Shown: positions 45,201-57,139, counted from the stretch's first letter. The stretch: 64,000 nt of DNA from Fremontodendron californicum (GCA_030761205.1 JAULJL010000041.1:506001-570000), one strand, 5' to 3'. Program-made: numbers and translations. The notes: generated by a model not told the origin, from the letters alone.

Positions 45201-47812
45201 TCCCCCTGCAAGATGGTGGACTCGTCAGAGACACCAATCTTGGAGATGAGATGTTGTAGTCTAGCCTTGGACATCGGTTTTGTTAACAGATCTGCTAGCT
45301 GATCAACTGTTGATATGTGAGTTACTGTTAGTAGATCTTGTGCAATTTTTTCTCGAACAAAAAAGTAATCCAGTGCCAAATGTTTCATTCTTGAGTGAAA
45401 TACCAGATTTTTACAGGTATAAGTGGTAGAGAGGTTGTCGCAATACACTGTTGGTTTGGATGCGATAGAGTGGTGTAGTTCAGACAATAAGGACTGGATC
45501 CAAGTGAGTTTAGAGACAACAACTGCTATAGCTCAAAATCCAGCTTTAGTGGATGATTTGGCTACTGTTTTTTGTTTCTTAGAGCTCCAGGATAATGGAG
45601 TACCTTCGAGATAAATGAGATATGTAGTGGTAGAGGTCCTGTCATCAACATTGCCTGCCCAATCTGAATCTGTAAACACTGAAAGTTTAAGAGGAGCAAC
45701 TGTGGTAATATTCAGACTATAGAACAAAATGCCTTTCAAGTATCTAAGGACTCTTTTTAATGTTGTGAAATGAATCTGAGATGGTTTGTGCATGTATTGT
45801 GAGAGCTTGTTGACTGCAAAGTTTATGTCAGGCGAGTGAGGCACAAGTACTGTAGAGCACCAACAATTTGCCTAAAGTCCTTTTCATTAGCAGCAGGTGA
45901 TCCATCAAACAATTGTAGTGAAACTGAAGTGGACAGTGGAGTTGCTGATTCTTTTGCTCCTTGCATATTAGTCCTTTCAAGAAGTTCAGTTATATATTTA
46001 TGCTGTGAGAGAAACATACCTTTAGATGTAGGGAGAACTTCAATGCCTAGGCAGTAATTGAGATTGTCGAGGTCCTTTATTGAGAATCTAGAAGATAGTG
46101 CTGCTATAAAGACAGAGAGAAAGTTGTTGTTGTTCCCAGTGATGATTATATCATCTACATAAATCAGCATGTAAGCTAGAGTTCCTTCTTTTGCAAAGAT
46201 AAATAAAGATGGATCAGAGATAGAGTTGGTGAAGCCATAAGATAGTAGAAAGAAGCTTAGGGCTTTGTACCAGGCTTGAAGAGCTTGCTTTAGACCATAG
46301 ATTGCCTTATGTAACTTACAGACATGGTGAGTTTGTCTTTGTCCGCAAAAAGTGGTGGTTGCTTCATAAAAGCCTCTTCAGATAAAGTTCATTGCAAGAA
46401 GGCATTGTTGACATCGAGCTGATGAAGAGATCATCCATGGGTTACTGCTATGCACAGAACCAATCGAACAGTAACAGGTTTAATAATAGGACTAAATGTC
46501 TCAGAGTAGTCTAAACCAGGCCTTTGATTGAAGCCTTTAGCCACTAGTCTTGCTTTATACCTGGAAATAGTACCATCAGAATTTCTTTTTTCTCTGAAAA
46601 ACCACTTGCAGTTGACAATGTTTTTGTCAGGTGGAGGAGGAACAAATTCCCAGGTACAGTTAAGGATAAGGTAGCAAGCTCATCCAACATTGCTTGTTTC
46701 CAGTGAGGTTGTGTGATAGCTTTAGAGGCACTGGTTGGTTCAATTGCATCAGGTAAAGGGTGTTTAGAAGCAGCAAGCATCTGTTTAGGTTTAAAAATGT
46801 TGTTTTGGGACCTGGTTGTCATAGCATGAGTACGAACATGTAAAGGAACAGAAGGTTTTGTTGTTACCTGAGTTGTTGATAAAGGAGCTGTTGGTGAAGA
46901 CACCACTTGTTCTTGGTCTGGTGACTGAGTGGATATAGAGACTAATGAATGAGAGTCTAAGACATCTGTTGGTGATGCAGATGGTGTTGTTTTGATTGCA
47001 GGTAGAGTTCTTTGTGAGCTGGATCTATGAGATGATGAAATAGGGATAGTGTTTGGGGACTGGTTTGGAAAGTCAAAGGTAGAGTTCCATGTTGCATAGG
47101 TGTTTTCTGTTATTTGAGAGCTAGTGTTTGTAGCAGCAAAGGGAAAATTAGATTCATTAAAGAGCACATGCCTAGAAGTATAGATTTTTTCACTTGTGGG
47201 GTCAAGGCAAAAATAAGCACTTTGAGATTTGGAGTAACCTAAGAAGACACAAGGTTTGAATTTTGGTGCTAGTTTATGTGGTGTATAGGGCTTTAACCAT
47301 GGATAACATAAACATCCGAAGACTTTAAGCTTAGTGTAATTTGGTTCATGTTGAAACAACAGCTTAAATGGACACTTATTGTTTAAAACTGGAGAAAAAA
47401 GTCTGTTTAAGAGGTAGACTGTAGTGAGAAAAGCATAAGACCAGTATTTTATTAGCATGGAAGCAGTATGTAACAGAGTAAGGCCAGTTTCTACAATGCT
47501 TCTATGTCTTCTTTCTACTATGGCATTGTGTTAAGGTGTGTGGGGTGGAGTTTTGAGGTGTTAAATGCCGAAAGAAGTAAGTAATGTATTTAAAGCTTCA
47601 AATTCACCACCACAGTCAGTGTAAATGGAAATAATAGAGGTATGAAAATAGTTCTCAACCATGGATTTAAATTTTGGAAATAAAATATTGACATCTGATT
47701 TATTTTTCAAAGGATATAGCCAAATATACCTTGTGTAGTGATCTACAAAGGCAACATAGTATGAGGTTGTTTTTTGTTTCATGGACATGCTTGTTTTCAA
47801 CTATCCTTGATC
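45020..47812 (-). mobile_element. Ty1/Copia retrotransposon remnant, 5'-truncated
   Basis: On the minus strand the order is integrase core (47800-47561: VAFVDHYTRYIWLYPLKNKSDV), integrase C-terminal part and linker (47458-46544), reverse transcriptase with LIYVDDIIITGN (46170-45823), RNase H (45844-45191, with LADLLTKPMSKARLQ), polypurine tract GGGGGA and a 3' LTR. gag, protease, the first part of integrase and the 5' LTR are missing. Frame changes and a stop break the polyprotein. The element begins just beyond the CACTA right end. Confidence 0.9.
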
Positions 47813-47949
47813 TTAGTACTTACTTTTATGTATAAAAGGCAGGAGTGTGAGTGATACTGCGTAATGACTAAAATTATTTTTCTCAGTTATAATTATGGGC
47901 TCATTTACTTGCTACTCTTTCCCTAATTATTCAATGAATGATTAAGTTA

Positions 47950-48480
47950 TGACAGTCAATGTATGAGTTTTTTTTCTTCTTCAAAGGTCTCCTTCTCCCA
48001 CCTTCTTTAACCATTTCCATGTGGTAAGGTTCTCTGTCCATTTCATAGATTGCTACATGACAAACAATTACTAGTAGATTTGCTCATGGGTTGGGTCACG
48101 GCCCGAAACTTTTCTAATTTCTTTAATCAAGCCCGGTTCAATACGATCAGACTTGGAAGACCTAAAGGACTATCCGATTTTTGAGCAGGTCTAAAGATGG
48201 GGCGATGGCCGTGTGAGAAGTTTGAAATACCTAGATGTCTCCTGAACTACTTCCTCAACAGCTCCATTTTATTGAAAATATATATACTGGTGAAGGTGAT
48301 TGAAAGAAAAATGAAAATTAACTTGAAATTTTCACTTATGTTTTCTATTTTTTTTTCTTTTATTGATAAAGTATATATTAAATTTTCACTTATGTTTTCT
48401 ATTTTTTTTTTCTTTTATTGATAAAGTATATATAGTTTGACATGAAATCTGAAAATTGATATTCTTATGACTTTGACAAT
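47950..48480 (+). pseudogene. 3' remnant of a tandem F-box gene (copy 1)
   Basis: Strongly resembles 51400-51850. Both share TCAATGTATGAGTTTTTTT, CTTCAAAGGTCTCC and CCACCTTCTTTAACCATTTCC. Then comes GTGTGAGAAGTTTGAAATAC, which encodes the FBD-like end (FEIPRCLLNYFLNSSILLKI). Only this tail remains. A GGGCCGGGC-family MITE piece sits inside it. Confidence 0.75.
48075..48193. mobile_element. Short MITE piece of the GGGCCGGGC family
   Basis: Ends TAGATTTGCTCATGGG and GAGCAGGTCTA, with CACGGCCCG and AAGCCCGG inside. It is an internally deleted relative of the element at 33313. No target duplication is visible. Confidence 0.6.
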
Positions 48481-49490
48481 CGATTCTTAGGTATGAATTG
48501 GAAAGTAGCAATCATTCACACTCTTGGGCTTAGTAGGTATTCACTTGGGTCCATAAATTCTTTTTGGAATTGGTCTTGCATGTCTCTCTTTCTCTTTCTT
48601 TTTGGTATTAACTTGGGTCTATCTTTTTTTAGTAGAATGAGTGTGCACACATTAAGGATTTAAATAACAATTAAAATATGACGTTATAATTGTTATTTTG
48701 TGGTTTTGATTATTTCTATTATTAATATTTATCACAATTGAAGTGTGAATGATACATGTATATAAATTTAATTTACAATTTGTGAATAATTGTCCGGATC
48801 TTGACCAGTACTTTTTCTATTCTCATTTCCACCTAAAGTTCACCAATACTTGCTGACATAAAAGAATCTGTCGCTGTTGTTTTCTCCCTATGCAGCCTTC
48901 CTATCCCGCCCAAAGTATAACTCCCCTACCCTGCCATATTCACCATACTTGCTCAGATTTTGACAATTTTAATCACTTTTGTTGATTTGATATTTTGTTA
49001 TGTGAGAAACGCTCTTCATCTCTGGTACCTAAGTCCTAGTCATCGATTCGAAGATGACGTTGAAATCAGAGATTTAAATAATGGTCATAATATGATGTTA
49101 TGTTTATTATTTTACGATTTTTAATTCTTTCGACTGTTGATATTCATCATTGATATTTGTTGCAATTGATCGTAATAACATTCGTTGCATTCACAATATG
49201 ATAAACGCGACCCAATCGAAAATACATTCACAATCACAATTTAAATCCATGATTGAAAAACTTGTTAGAACATGATAACTCAACTAAAAGATAATATGAA
49301 CGTTAAGTGGCTTTTAATATCTTTGGAGATAAATTTTAATTATTAAATAGGATATATTCAGGAGGATGAAAACCCTATGTAAATGTCAAAAATCACTTCC
49401 AAACATATAGGTATTGTCACCATATAGCTTTCCTAGAGGATCTTGGCTGCCTTTGCATCGTAGTACTTGGTGACTTCTCCACCTCTTAGG
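48481..49490. other. Intergenic DNA, no gene seen
   Basis: Continues the F-box copy 1 downstream flank, then AT-rich sequence without a recognisable ORF. Confidence 0.4.
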
Positions 49491-50403
49491 TGATGTTTGG
49501 TATGGTGATGATTTTAAAATCGAAAGTGATTTAATCATTATGATTATATATTTATCGTGTTTGGTAGTAATTTTTGAATCTTACATGGTAGTGATATTAA
49601 ATTATCGAGAGTGATTAGATGACCTTATTGTGGGGTGATTTGAATCTGTAATTTATGAATCTTACATGGTAGTGATCTTAAATCATCGAGAGTGATTAGA
49701 TTACCCTATTGTGGGGTGATTTGAATCTCATCCAAAAGGGTAAAAAAGTTTTATCACTTAGGTAACGTTTGGTATCATTTGCAAGATCACCGTAGTGATA
49801 AGACTACCAAGGTGATTTGATCACTAGTGATTTTATATTATCATGTTTGGTATAACATTATACATCACTAGTGATATTAAACTACAATGTTTGGTCTTAC
49901 AAAAAAAAAAATGATCATCGAGTACAAAATATCCAAAATAACCTTTCCAAAAAAGAAAAAAATTATTCTTTTTTCTTTTTCTTATATGGACATTTTTTCA
50001 TTTTTTAAAAAAACATTTCTAGATAAAAATACACAAAACTTATATCATAATAAAGATAGAATACAAAAAATATTAGGCAACAAAACTACTGTTATCTTCA
50101 CCTTAAAACACAAAAGTCACAAATTTTTGGCCAAGTTTAGAGGTCTACACTAAAGATTAGCTAGCAAAATTTCAGACGTTTTTTTTTTGCTATTATCAGG
50201 GCAAATTAGTAATAAAATAACATAAAAAATTACTTTCCCATGGTGATAAAACTTTTTCATCTTTTTGGATAGAAATTAGATCACTCCATAAGACAATGAT
50301 CTTATCACCCCAGTGATTTAAGATTACTGCCACGTAGGATTTTTAAATTACTAACAAACATGGTAATGTAATTACTGAATGTACCCATACCAACCACCCC
50401 TTT
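49491..50403. mobile_element. Inverted-repeat (Tourist-like) element
   Basis: The left arm GGTGATGTTTGGTATGG... and the right arm ...CCATACCAACCACCCC are inverted. Homology runs about 200 bp inward (TTACATGGTAGTGAT, TGTGGGGTGATTTGAATC, AAAAGTTTTATCAC, each matched inverted at 50220-50380). TTA on both sides is compatible with a PIF/Harbinger target. The left arm has an internal tandem duplication (about 49577-49733). No transposase. Confidence 0.65.
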
Positions 50404-50595
50404 AGGGAGATTGATATTCAAAATTATTTTAAAACAAATTTACCGTCAAAGTGATAATTACCATAATATGTTTCTCTACAAATTTTAATTTTTAATTTTT
50501 AAATAAATATTTATTTTTAATTATTTTATATAAAACAATTTATGTGATCATTAGATATGAATATGTTAATAAATTTGAATTATACTCATCACTAT

Positions 50596-51217
50596 TAGTT
50601 CATGACTTATAATTTTCTATAAAACAATAAATTCTTCTTTTATAAATTGTTCATTCAATAAAAATTGAACTTATTATTTTCATTAAATAATCTTATTATC
50701 AATAATAAGATTATTTAAATATTATACATTCAATAATATTTTTTATGCAATACCAAACATAGTTATTTAAGATTATAAGTAATCTATAATATTATACAAA
50801 ACATAATAATTTAAAATCATTATATGTTTTTATTAAAGTAAACTTGGTGTGATCGAGAATTAATCCGGATTGTTTGAGTTGGGTAAAATTTTGCTACCTC
50901 TATTATCATATAAACTCTGATGAGTCTTGAGTCCTAGACTTCTAATCCTAGTACAATTGTTCTTTCAATTGTCTAATCCTAGTACAATTGTTCTTTCAAT
51001 CCTAGTACAATTGTTCTTTCAATTGTAATCCTAGTACAATTTTTCTTTCAATTGTCTCAAGAGTTTGTTTAACTTGTTGTCTCTCGATCGGCTAACTCAT
51101 CCCTATTTTTGTTTTTATATTTGGCATTATTATTAGATACTTTTCCAGATCCAAAAAGACTCTTGAAATTTTAAATTTTAAATTTTAATATCAAAATATT
51201 GGAAATTTAGTAGTAAT
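50596..51217. repeat. Upstream flank of F-box copy 2, duplicated at 51912-52691
   Basis: From 50596 the order TATTAGTTCATGACTTATAA, TTCATTCAATAAAAAT, AATAATATT...ATGCAATA, GTAAACTTGGTG, GAGAATTAATCC and TTTTGCTACCTCTATTAT recurs from about 51912, ahead of the intact F-box gene. This is the promoter part of a tandem gene duplication. Confidence 0.75.
50944..51055. repeat. Short tandem repeat, four units
   Basis: AATCCTAGTACAATTGTTCT plus TTCAATTG occurs four times with unit lengths of about 24-34 bp. There are no unique spacers, so it is not an array of the CRISPR kind. Confidence 0.85.
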
Positions 51218-51670
51218 ATGGATAGAATACTAAGGAGTTCATCAAATTATTGTAACAATGGAGGAGAAGACAGGATCAGCAATTTAACAGATGAAGTTCT
51301 TCATCAAATATTGTCTCCAAATATGCAGTTCAAACTTGTGTCTTGTCCAAAAAATTTCGAGCGCGGCCCAGCCCGATTCATTAACAGATCTAATTAAGTT
51401 ACTACAATCAATGTATGAGTTTTTTTTTTTTCTTCAAAGGTCTCCTTTTCCACCTTCTTTAACCATTTCCATATGCTAAGGTTCTATGTGCATTTCACAG
51501 ATCACTACATGACAAACAATTACCATTTAAAGGATCTAAACCTAAGGTTGCTACATAAGAAACAATTACCCTTTAAAGGATCTAAACCTAAGGGTGTGCG
51601 ATGGTCGTGTGAGAAGTTTGAAATACTTAGATGTGTCTTGAATTACTTCCTCACCAGCTCCATTTTGTTG

Positions 51671-51721
<51 letters not shown>

Positions 51722-51790
51722 TGATGAAGGTAATTGAAATAAAAAATCAAAACTTGAAATTTGCATTTAATTTTTTGGTCTTTAATTGTT
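51218..51790 (+). pseudogene. Internally deleted F-box gene (copy 2)
   Basis: The start ATG GATAGAATAC and the following 40 codons match the intact gene (MDRILRSSS, NNGGEDRIS, LTDEVLHQILS). The frame then breaks within CVLSK, runs into a GCGCGGCCCAGCCCG piece of MITE-like sequence, and rejoins the gene tail at about 51400-51680 (KFEILRCVLNYFL). Nearly all of the LRR region is missing. Confidence 0.85.
51674..51719. repeat. (AT)n microsatellite
   Basis: About 22 units at the end of F-box copy 2. Confidence 0.95.
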
Positions 51791-52104
51791 AAAGTATAGT
51801 TTGACATGAAATCTGAAAATTGATATTCCTATATGAATTTTACAATTAATTCTTAGATATGAATTGCAAAGTAGCAGTCATTGACTCTCTTGAGTTTAGT
51901 AGGTATATTAACTATTAGTTCATAACTTATAATTGTTTATAAAACAATAATTTTTTATTTTATAAATTGTTTCATTCAATAAAAATAAAAATTATTGTTT
52001 TCATTAAATAATCTTATTATTATTATTATTAATAAGGTTATTTTAAATATATATTATATATTCAATAATATTTTTTTTATGCAATATCAAATACAGTAAT
52101 TTAA

Positions 52105-52245
52105 CATCACCAGTAATCTATAATATTATATCAAACATAATAATTTATCTATAATATTATACTAAACATAATAATTTATAATCTATAATATTATATCAAA
52201 CATAATAATTTATCTATAATATTATACTAAACATAATAATTTAAG
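52105..52245. repeat. AT-rich tandem repeat
   Basis: AATCTATAATATTATA(T/C)(C/T)AAACATAATAATTTA is repeated about four times with alternating TATC and TACT variants, giving higher-order units of about 65 bp. Confidence 0.75.
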
Positions 52246-52691
52246 ATCATTACGGTGGTCTTAAAAACGATACCAAACACTACAAAAGACGATGTTAGAG
52301 CTTGAGTATAACATCTCACTCTGATCAAATTATATATATTACTAGGAAATTATGTACCATAATAATATGTGTTTTTACTAAAGTAAACTTGGTGGGATTG
52401 AGAATTAATCCAGATTGTTTGAGTTTGATCTGTAGTTCATCTCATAAGCAGTTTTTCAGGTTGCGTAAAATTTTGCTACCTCTATTATTGTATAAACTGA
52501 ATCTTCTAGACTTCTAATCCTAATACAATTGTTCTTTCAATTGTTAATAAGAGTCTCTGGATGGGCTAACTCATACTTTTATATTTGTAGCATTCGTCAA
52601 AGCATTATTAGATACTTTTACTGACCTAAAAAAACCTCTTAGAAAACCTCTTCGAAACCCAAAAAAACCTCTTGAAAATTTAGTTCTAATT

Positions 52692-54588
52692 ATGGATAGA
52701 ATACTAAGGAGTTCATCAAAATATTGTAACAATGGAGGAGAAGACAGGATCAGCAGTTTAACGGATGATGTTCTTCATCAAATATTGTCTTTCTTAAACA
52801 CCAAATACGCAGTTCAAACTTGTGTCTTGTCCAAAAGATGGATTTCTGTTTGGAAATCTCTTCCTTTTCTTGACTTCGATTACAGCAGTTTCCCAATATT
52901 TAGTCATATATTTTCTTTCGGTGATGAAGAACAAAAAGAAGCGTGGCTATTACCTTCTTTCACTAGTTTCATCAGCCATGTGCTTGCACGGCGTTACTCG
53001 GCGGCTAACCTTGTCAAGGTTCGTTTCAATTCCTCCTCCAACCCTAGAATTGATCCTCTGCTTGCTGAATCAGTGATATGTTATGCTGTTCAACATAATG
53101 TTCAAATATTGGACGTCAATTTCAGCTCTGAATTTCACTCTGGTGATGATTGCATGATTCGTTGGCCTCAAAGCTTCTATACTTGCCAATCACTCGCAAC
53201 ACTCAAGCTGCAAAATCATCAACTTTTAATAAATAAAGCCAGCATTCAACTCCCAAAATATCTGAGTTCACCAGCTTTGAAGTCTTTGCATCTTTTCGAT
53301 TTCGTCATGAACGAAGACTTTGATCCCAGGGTTTTCTCAAGCTGCCCAAATCTTGAAACTTTGGAACTAGATATTCGGGTTTTGAACCTCACAGTTTTGA
53401 AGATTCATGCCCTTAATTTAAGAAAATTGAAATTATCGCTAGCACCGGAGTGGCGGGGTTGCTTGAAATTATCACTAGCACCGGAATGGCGGGGTTGGAA
53501 AGATAAATGCAAGTTTGAGATTCTTGCTCCCAAGCTCACCACTTTTAAGTACAATGGCAATGGCTATGTTCATATAGTTCAGTTTTTGGCGAACCTTGCT
53601 TCTCTTGATGATGTAGATTTTGATCTGTTTCCGAACCCCATTAGACTCGGAGAAGAAAAAGAAGCCAACGTTTATGAATATTTTAACATGTTTCCGTACC
53701 CCATTGAACACGAAGAAGAAGATTGCTGTTATCTTATCAACACCTTGAAGGAGTTTCGTCATGCGAAATCTTTGACATTATCGTGGCAGACACTTGAGGT
53801 AATCATTTACACATTCTGGCAATTTTCTAACATTGGTTGTTTGAATTTCAATTTTATGATTAATGGTTTTAATTATAAACTATGACTAATTAATATAGTG
53901 ATCGTGTTCTTGACTAATGGAGGGAAAAAGGTTTTCAGAAATCTATGTGACTCGGATGTGAGTGTTGGGATATGGGTATGTGTCCGACACGGATATCTTC
54001 AATTGTTTTAAAAGTTTTTCCATGTATTTGGAGGGTCATATCTCCATACCCATATCCGAATATGTGTCGGATACGGGTGTCGGACACGGGTACTTCAAGA
54101 AAAATAAAGAGACTGAGCAACATAGTCAGAAACTATATCTCCTATGTTAACTGGACTCTTCATTTTTCTTAAAGTACTTGTGTCTGACACCTGTATCCGA
54201 CACATATTCGGATATGGATATGAGATATGATCTTCCAAATATATGGAAAAGCTTTAAAAAAGATTTGAGCATATCCATGTTAGACATATATCCGTATCCG
54301 ACACTCATCTTGAGTCCGGGTAACATAGTCTATCTCCATGACTGATCTTTGTAACATTGTGAATGCGTCAAAGGTTTCCTTTTACTGTCTCTTCTAAATC
54401 CATTACCATATTTTTTTTCTAAGGTTCTTTCTACATATCCTGCTTTGCTGGATGAGAATCAATTATCATTTACTGGTTTAAAGAATCTGAAGTTAAAAGT
54501 TGGGCTGCAGTACGATGCTGTTGAGATACCTTCAGCTGTCCTAAACCACTTTGTCAGCAGCTCCACTTCGTTGAAAATATGTTGGTAG
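52692..54588 (+). CDS. F-box/LRR (FBD-like) protein
   Basis: Two exons, 52692-53798 and 54424-54588, join in phase 0 (423 residues). The F-box lies at about residues 15-60 (ISSLTDDVLHQILSFLN, AVQTCVLSKRW, WKSLPFLDFD) and would bind SKP1 in an SCF ubiquitin ligase. Leucine-rich repeats follow (SLATLKLQNHQL; SPALKSLHLFDF; CPNLETLELDI; LNLRKLKLSLAPEW). Exon 2 encodes GLKNLKLKVGLQYDAVEIPS, the start of an FBD-like end, but stops early at LKICW, so the FBD is short. An in-frame 36-bp duplication (about 53430-53501) repeats LKLSLAPEWRG. The intron carries two opposed MITEs. The two decayed tandem copies upstream place it in a birth-and-death F-box cluster. Substrate unknown. Confidence 0.88.
53430..53501 (+). 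repeat. 36-bp in-frame coding duplication
   Basis: Two adjacent copies encode LKLSLAPEWRG(C/W). They differ at three bases. The LRR rhythm is extended by 12 residues. Confidence 0.9.
53943..54125 (+). mobile_element. CTATGTT-family MITE in the F-box intron, copy 1
   Basis: Ends CTATGTGACTCGGATG and GACTGAGCAACATAG. Flanks TCAGAAAT and TCAGAAAC match at 7 of 8 bases. Confidence 0.88.
54142..54328 (-). mobile_element. CTATGTT-family MITE in the F-box intron, copy 2, inverted
   Basis: Ends CTATGTTAACTGGACTC and GAGTCCGGGTAACATAG. Flanks TATATCTC and TCTATCTC match at 7 of 8 bases. It lies 16 bp from the previous copy and in the opposite orientation. Confidence 0.88.
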
Positions 54589-55239
54589 TGAAGGTAAGTA
54601 AGGACGTCGCAGTTCGGGATAGGAGAAGGATCGTAGATATTAAGATTTGAGTTCAAACTTGTTAAATGCATCATTTTAAAAGTGGTTGCATTGCATGAAT
54701 CAATCGAATTAAACTTTAGATTAAAATTTTTACTTATTTTACTTATCTGTTTTTATTTGTTCAAGCAACACACTTTGACATAAAAATGAACATATATATA
54801 TATATTATATATCCATGTTTCTGTTTTCTCATGAGTTTTTCATTTTAATTGATTTCTTAGATATATTTTGCAAAGTAACAGTGGCAGTGAGACTAGATGG
54901 CAGTTTTTCCTATGAACAAATTAGTATGACATCTCTTGGGGTTTTGATATTAATCTAGGATTTGTAAACTCTTTTCTTTTTTGGAATTAGTCTTGAATGT
55001 TAGTATATGAACATAAGAGAATTATTAATCAAAAAAAAAAAAAAATAGCAAGAGACAAAAGTTTGGCTTAGGATTACAAAAGCATGCATGATTGATTAAA
55101 GTGAAACAACATTTAAGATTGTATTACTACATTTACTTGTCAACCCTCTCCAATTTTACTTTACCTCCGAATTTAGAAATTTTTTTTTTTTAATTTTATT
55201 TGTAAGCCAAAACCAAAATATGGCATTAAGTCAAAGTCA

Positions 55240-55270
<31 letters not shown>

Positions 55271-55815
55271 ATAAAAGAGGTAGTAGTTTAAGGATAAGAG
55301 CATGATTTAAACTCTATACCTGCTGTATGTCACATTGCATGAACTAATTGCGTTAAATCTTAGGTTCATGTCAATATCTTTTTCTTTACTTAACCTCCAA
55401 AATTATCACAGGGAACAAAGGATTTTTTTTATTTGTAAGCCAAAATTAGATTTGATAATTCGTGTATGTATGATGTGTCTCGCATTTTTTTCGTATCAAC
55501 TGTGTAAACATAAATACAACATATTATTAAATGTGTCAAAATTCTAAATACAAATATGATAGTATATTAAAAGTATCATGTTAATTGTGTTAATCATGTT
55601 GTATCGTGTTTATTAAATTATTTTTATATTTATTAAACATATTATTTTCCTATTGTGTTCAAAATTGACATATCTAACCAAAACCAAAATATGGCATTAA
55701 GTCGAAGTCAATACCCTTTTCTTTATTAAAACTGCTTTGTTTTCATAAATTTTCTTTGCCCTAAATCCAAGGGTTGCAAAAAAAAATGATAAAAATGGAG
55801 TAGAGATCTAAGTGT
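54589..55815. other. 3' flank of the F-box gene, AT-rich DNA
   Basis: Up to about 54960 it resembles the tails of F-box copies 1 and 2. Later it has a (TA)n run (55240-55267) and eroded CGTGTT-type repeat traces near 55500-55680. No gene. Confidence 0.5.
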
Positions 55816-56100
55816 TAGACCTGTTCAAAGGTCGGGTCGCGGTTCGAATTTTTTTTTATACAAGCTCGATCAAGATCATGCCTGTAAGTTCTTTTTATTG
55901 TTCATAAATATTAAAATATTAAAAAAAAAATTTATATTAATATTAATATATTTTTATAATTAAATTTAAATAAAAAATATATTTTTTTTAATGAACAGCA
56001 ATTCTTGTCGAATCGGCCCGAACTAAAAAAATTCTAAGCCCGGCCCAAATTGAGTCGGTGTCAGATCGAACAAATAGTCCAACTCTTGGACAAATCAACT
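55816..56100. mobile_element. Degenerate GGGCCGGGC-family MITE
   Basis: Starts TAGACCTGTTCAAAGGTCGGG and later has TCGGCCCGAAC and AAGCCCGGCCCAAATT. The right end is too eroded to place. Confidence 0.5.
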
Positions 56101-56334
56101 TGATCGTAGAGACATAAATCAAGTTTCAACATTCCACTCTTATAATAAAATCTAACTTATTATAAATTGTAAAAGAAGAAATATATATTCACTCATATTT
56201 ACTCTTCTTATTACAACCTTAATTATACTTGGTTTAGAGTATAATGTATAACTAGAGAGTGAAAACAAATTTCCCCAAAAGTATTTCAAAGTTTCAATTT
56301 TGAATTTTAACTTAGACAAAATTTAAAAGATGAA

Positions 56335-57137
56335 TGATGGGATCCAAGATGGACCAAGTTTTCAAGAAGCAATACAAGGATTCCACTTGGGCCGAATCAA
56401 GGAAGCAATGCAAGGAAAGGACTTGGGCAGAATCTACAAGTCTTTTAAGCAAGGCCAAGACATTCAAGATGGGCTTGAATGAAGAGAAACCAGCTTTGTT
56501 CCATGTGATCCAAGTTTTACAAGTGGCGGCATAAGGCTTAATGAAGTGGACTTGTTCATTAAATGACATGGCAAGGGTGGGGACCAATTCATTAAAATAT
56601 GTGGTGCCTATTAAATGAGTATTTGGGCTTGTGTTAAGTTTTTATTTAGTTTAGGATTTTGGGCCTGACTTGTGTAACATGTCCAATAAGGTTGTGTAGA
56701 CTACCCTCACTAAACTATTGGGCATCTTTTAAATTTAATTAGGATTGGGCTTGAGCATGTTCAGCCCATATTTTACTTATTATTAGGTTAGCTGATTAGG
56801 GTTATTGTAGGGAGGCTATAAATATATGTCTTAGCTGCCTACATCAATTATCTTTTGATCAATTAAGTCTGATTTTATTCAGTGAGAGTTTTCTTTTTTT
56901 AGTTCTTGACAGAACTTAGGAACTTATCAAAGAATTATTTCTTTGTGGCGTTCAACCTATCAAACGTAGGTTCTTGAAACGAGAGTTCTTAGGGTCTAGC
57001 TTACATGTTTAATCTAGGTTCTTTGAAACAGGCTTTCTAAGGGTTTAAGTTTTCTTTGCCTGAATCTTGGCTTTTCTGGGTTAGGTATTTCAATTTGTTA
57101 GTGGGTTCAAAGGGTTTAACCCCTAGGGTTCACATCA
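56335..57137 (+). repeat. 5' LTR (803 bp)
   Basis: TG...CA ends. The TATA word CTATAAATA is at 56816-56824. TTGATCAATTAAG follows about 45 bp later, in the likely R/U5 region. Confidence 0.95.
56816..56824 (+). promoter_or_regulatory. TATA box in the 5' LTR
   Basis: CTATAAATA, identical in both LTRs. It probably drives the element transcript. Confidence 0.7.
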
Positions 57138-57139
57138 GT

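Noticed and set aside
49887..50153. 88-codon Lys/Phe-rich ORF
   Set aside because: AT-rich low-complexity reading inside the Tourist-like element.
50944..51055. Possible CRISPR-like array
   Set aside because: Units are adjacent or separated by a few bases, with no unique spacers, in a plant genome. It is a simple tandem repeat.
52822..53076. Second ORF inside F-box exon 1
   Set aside because: Alternative frame of the F-box gene with no motif.
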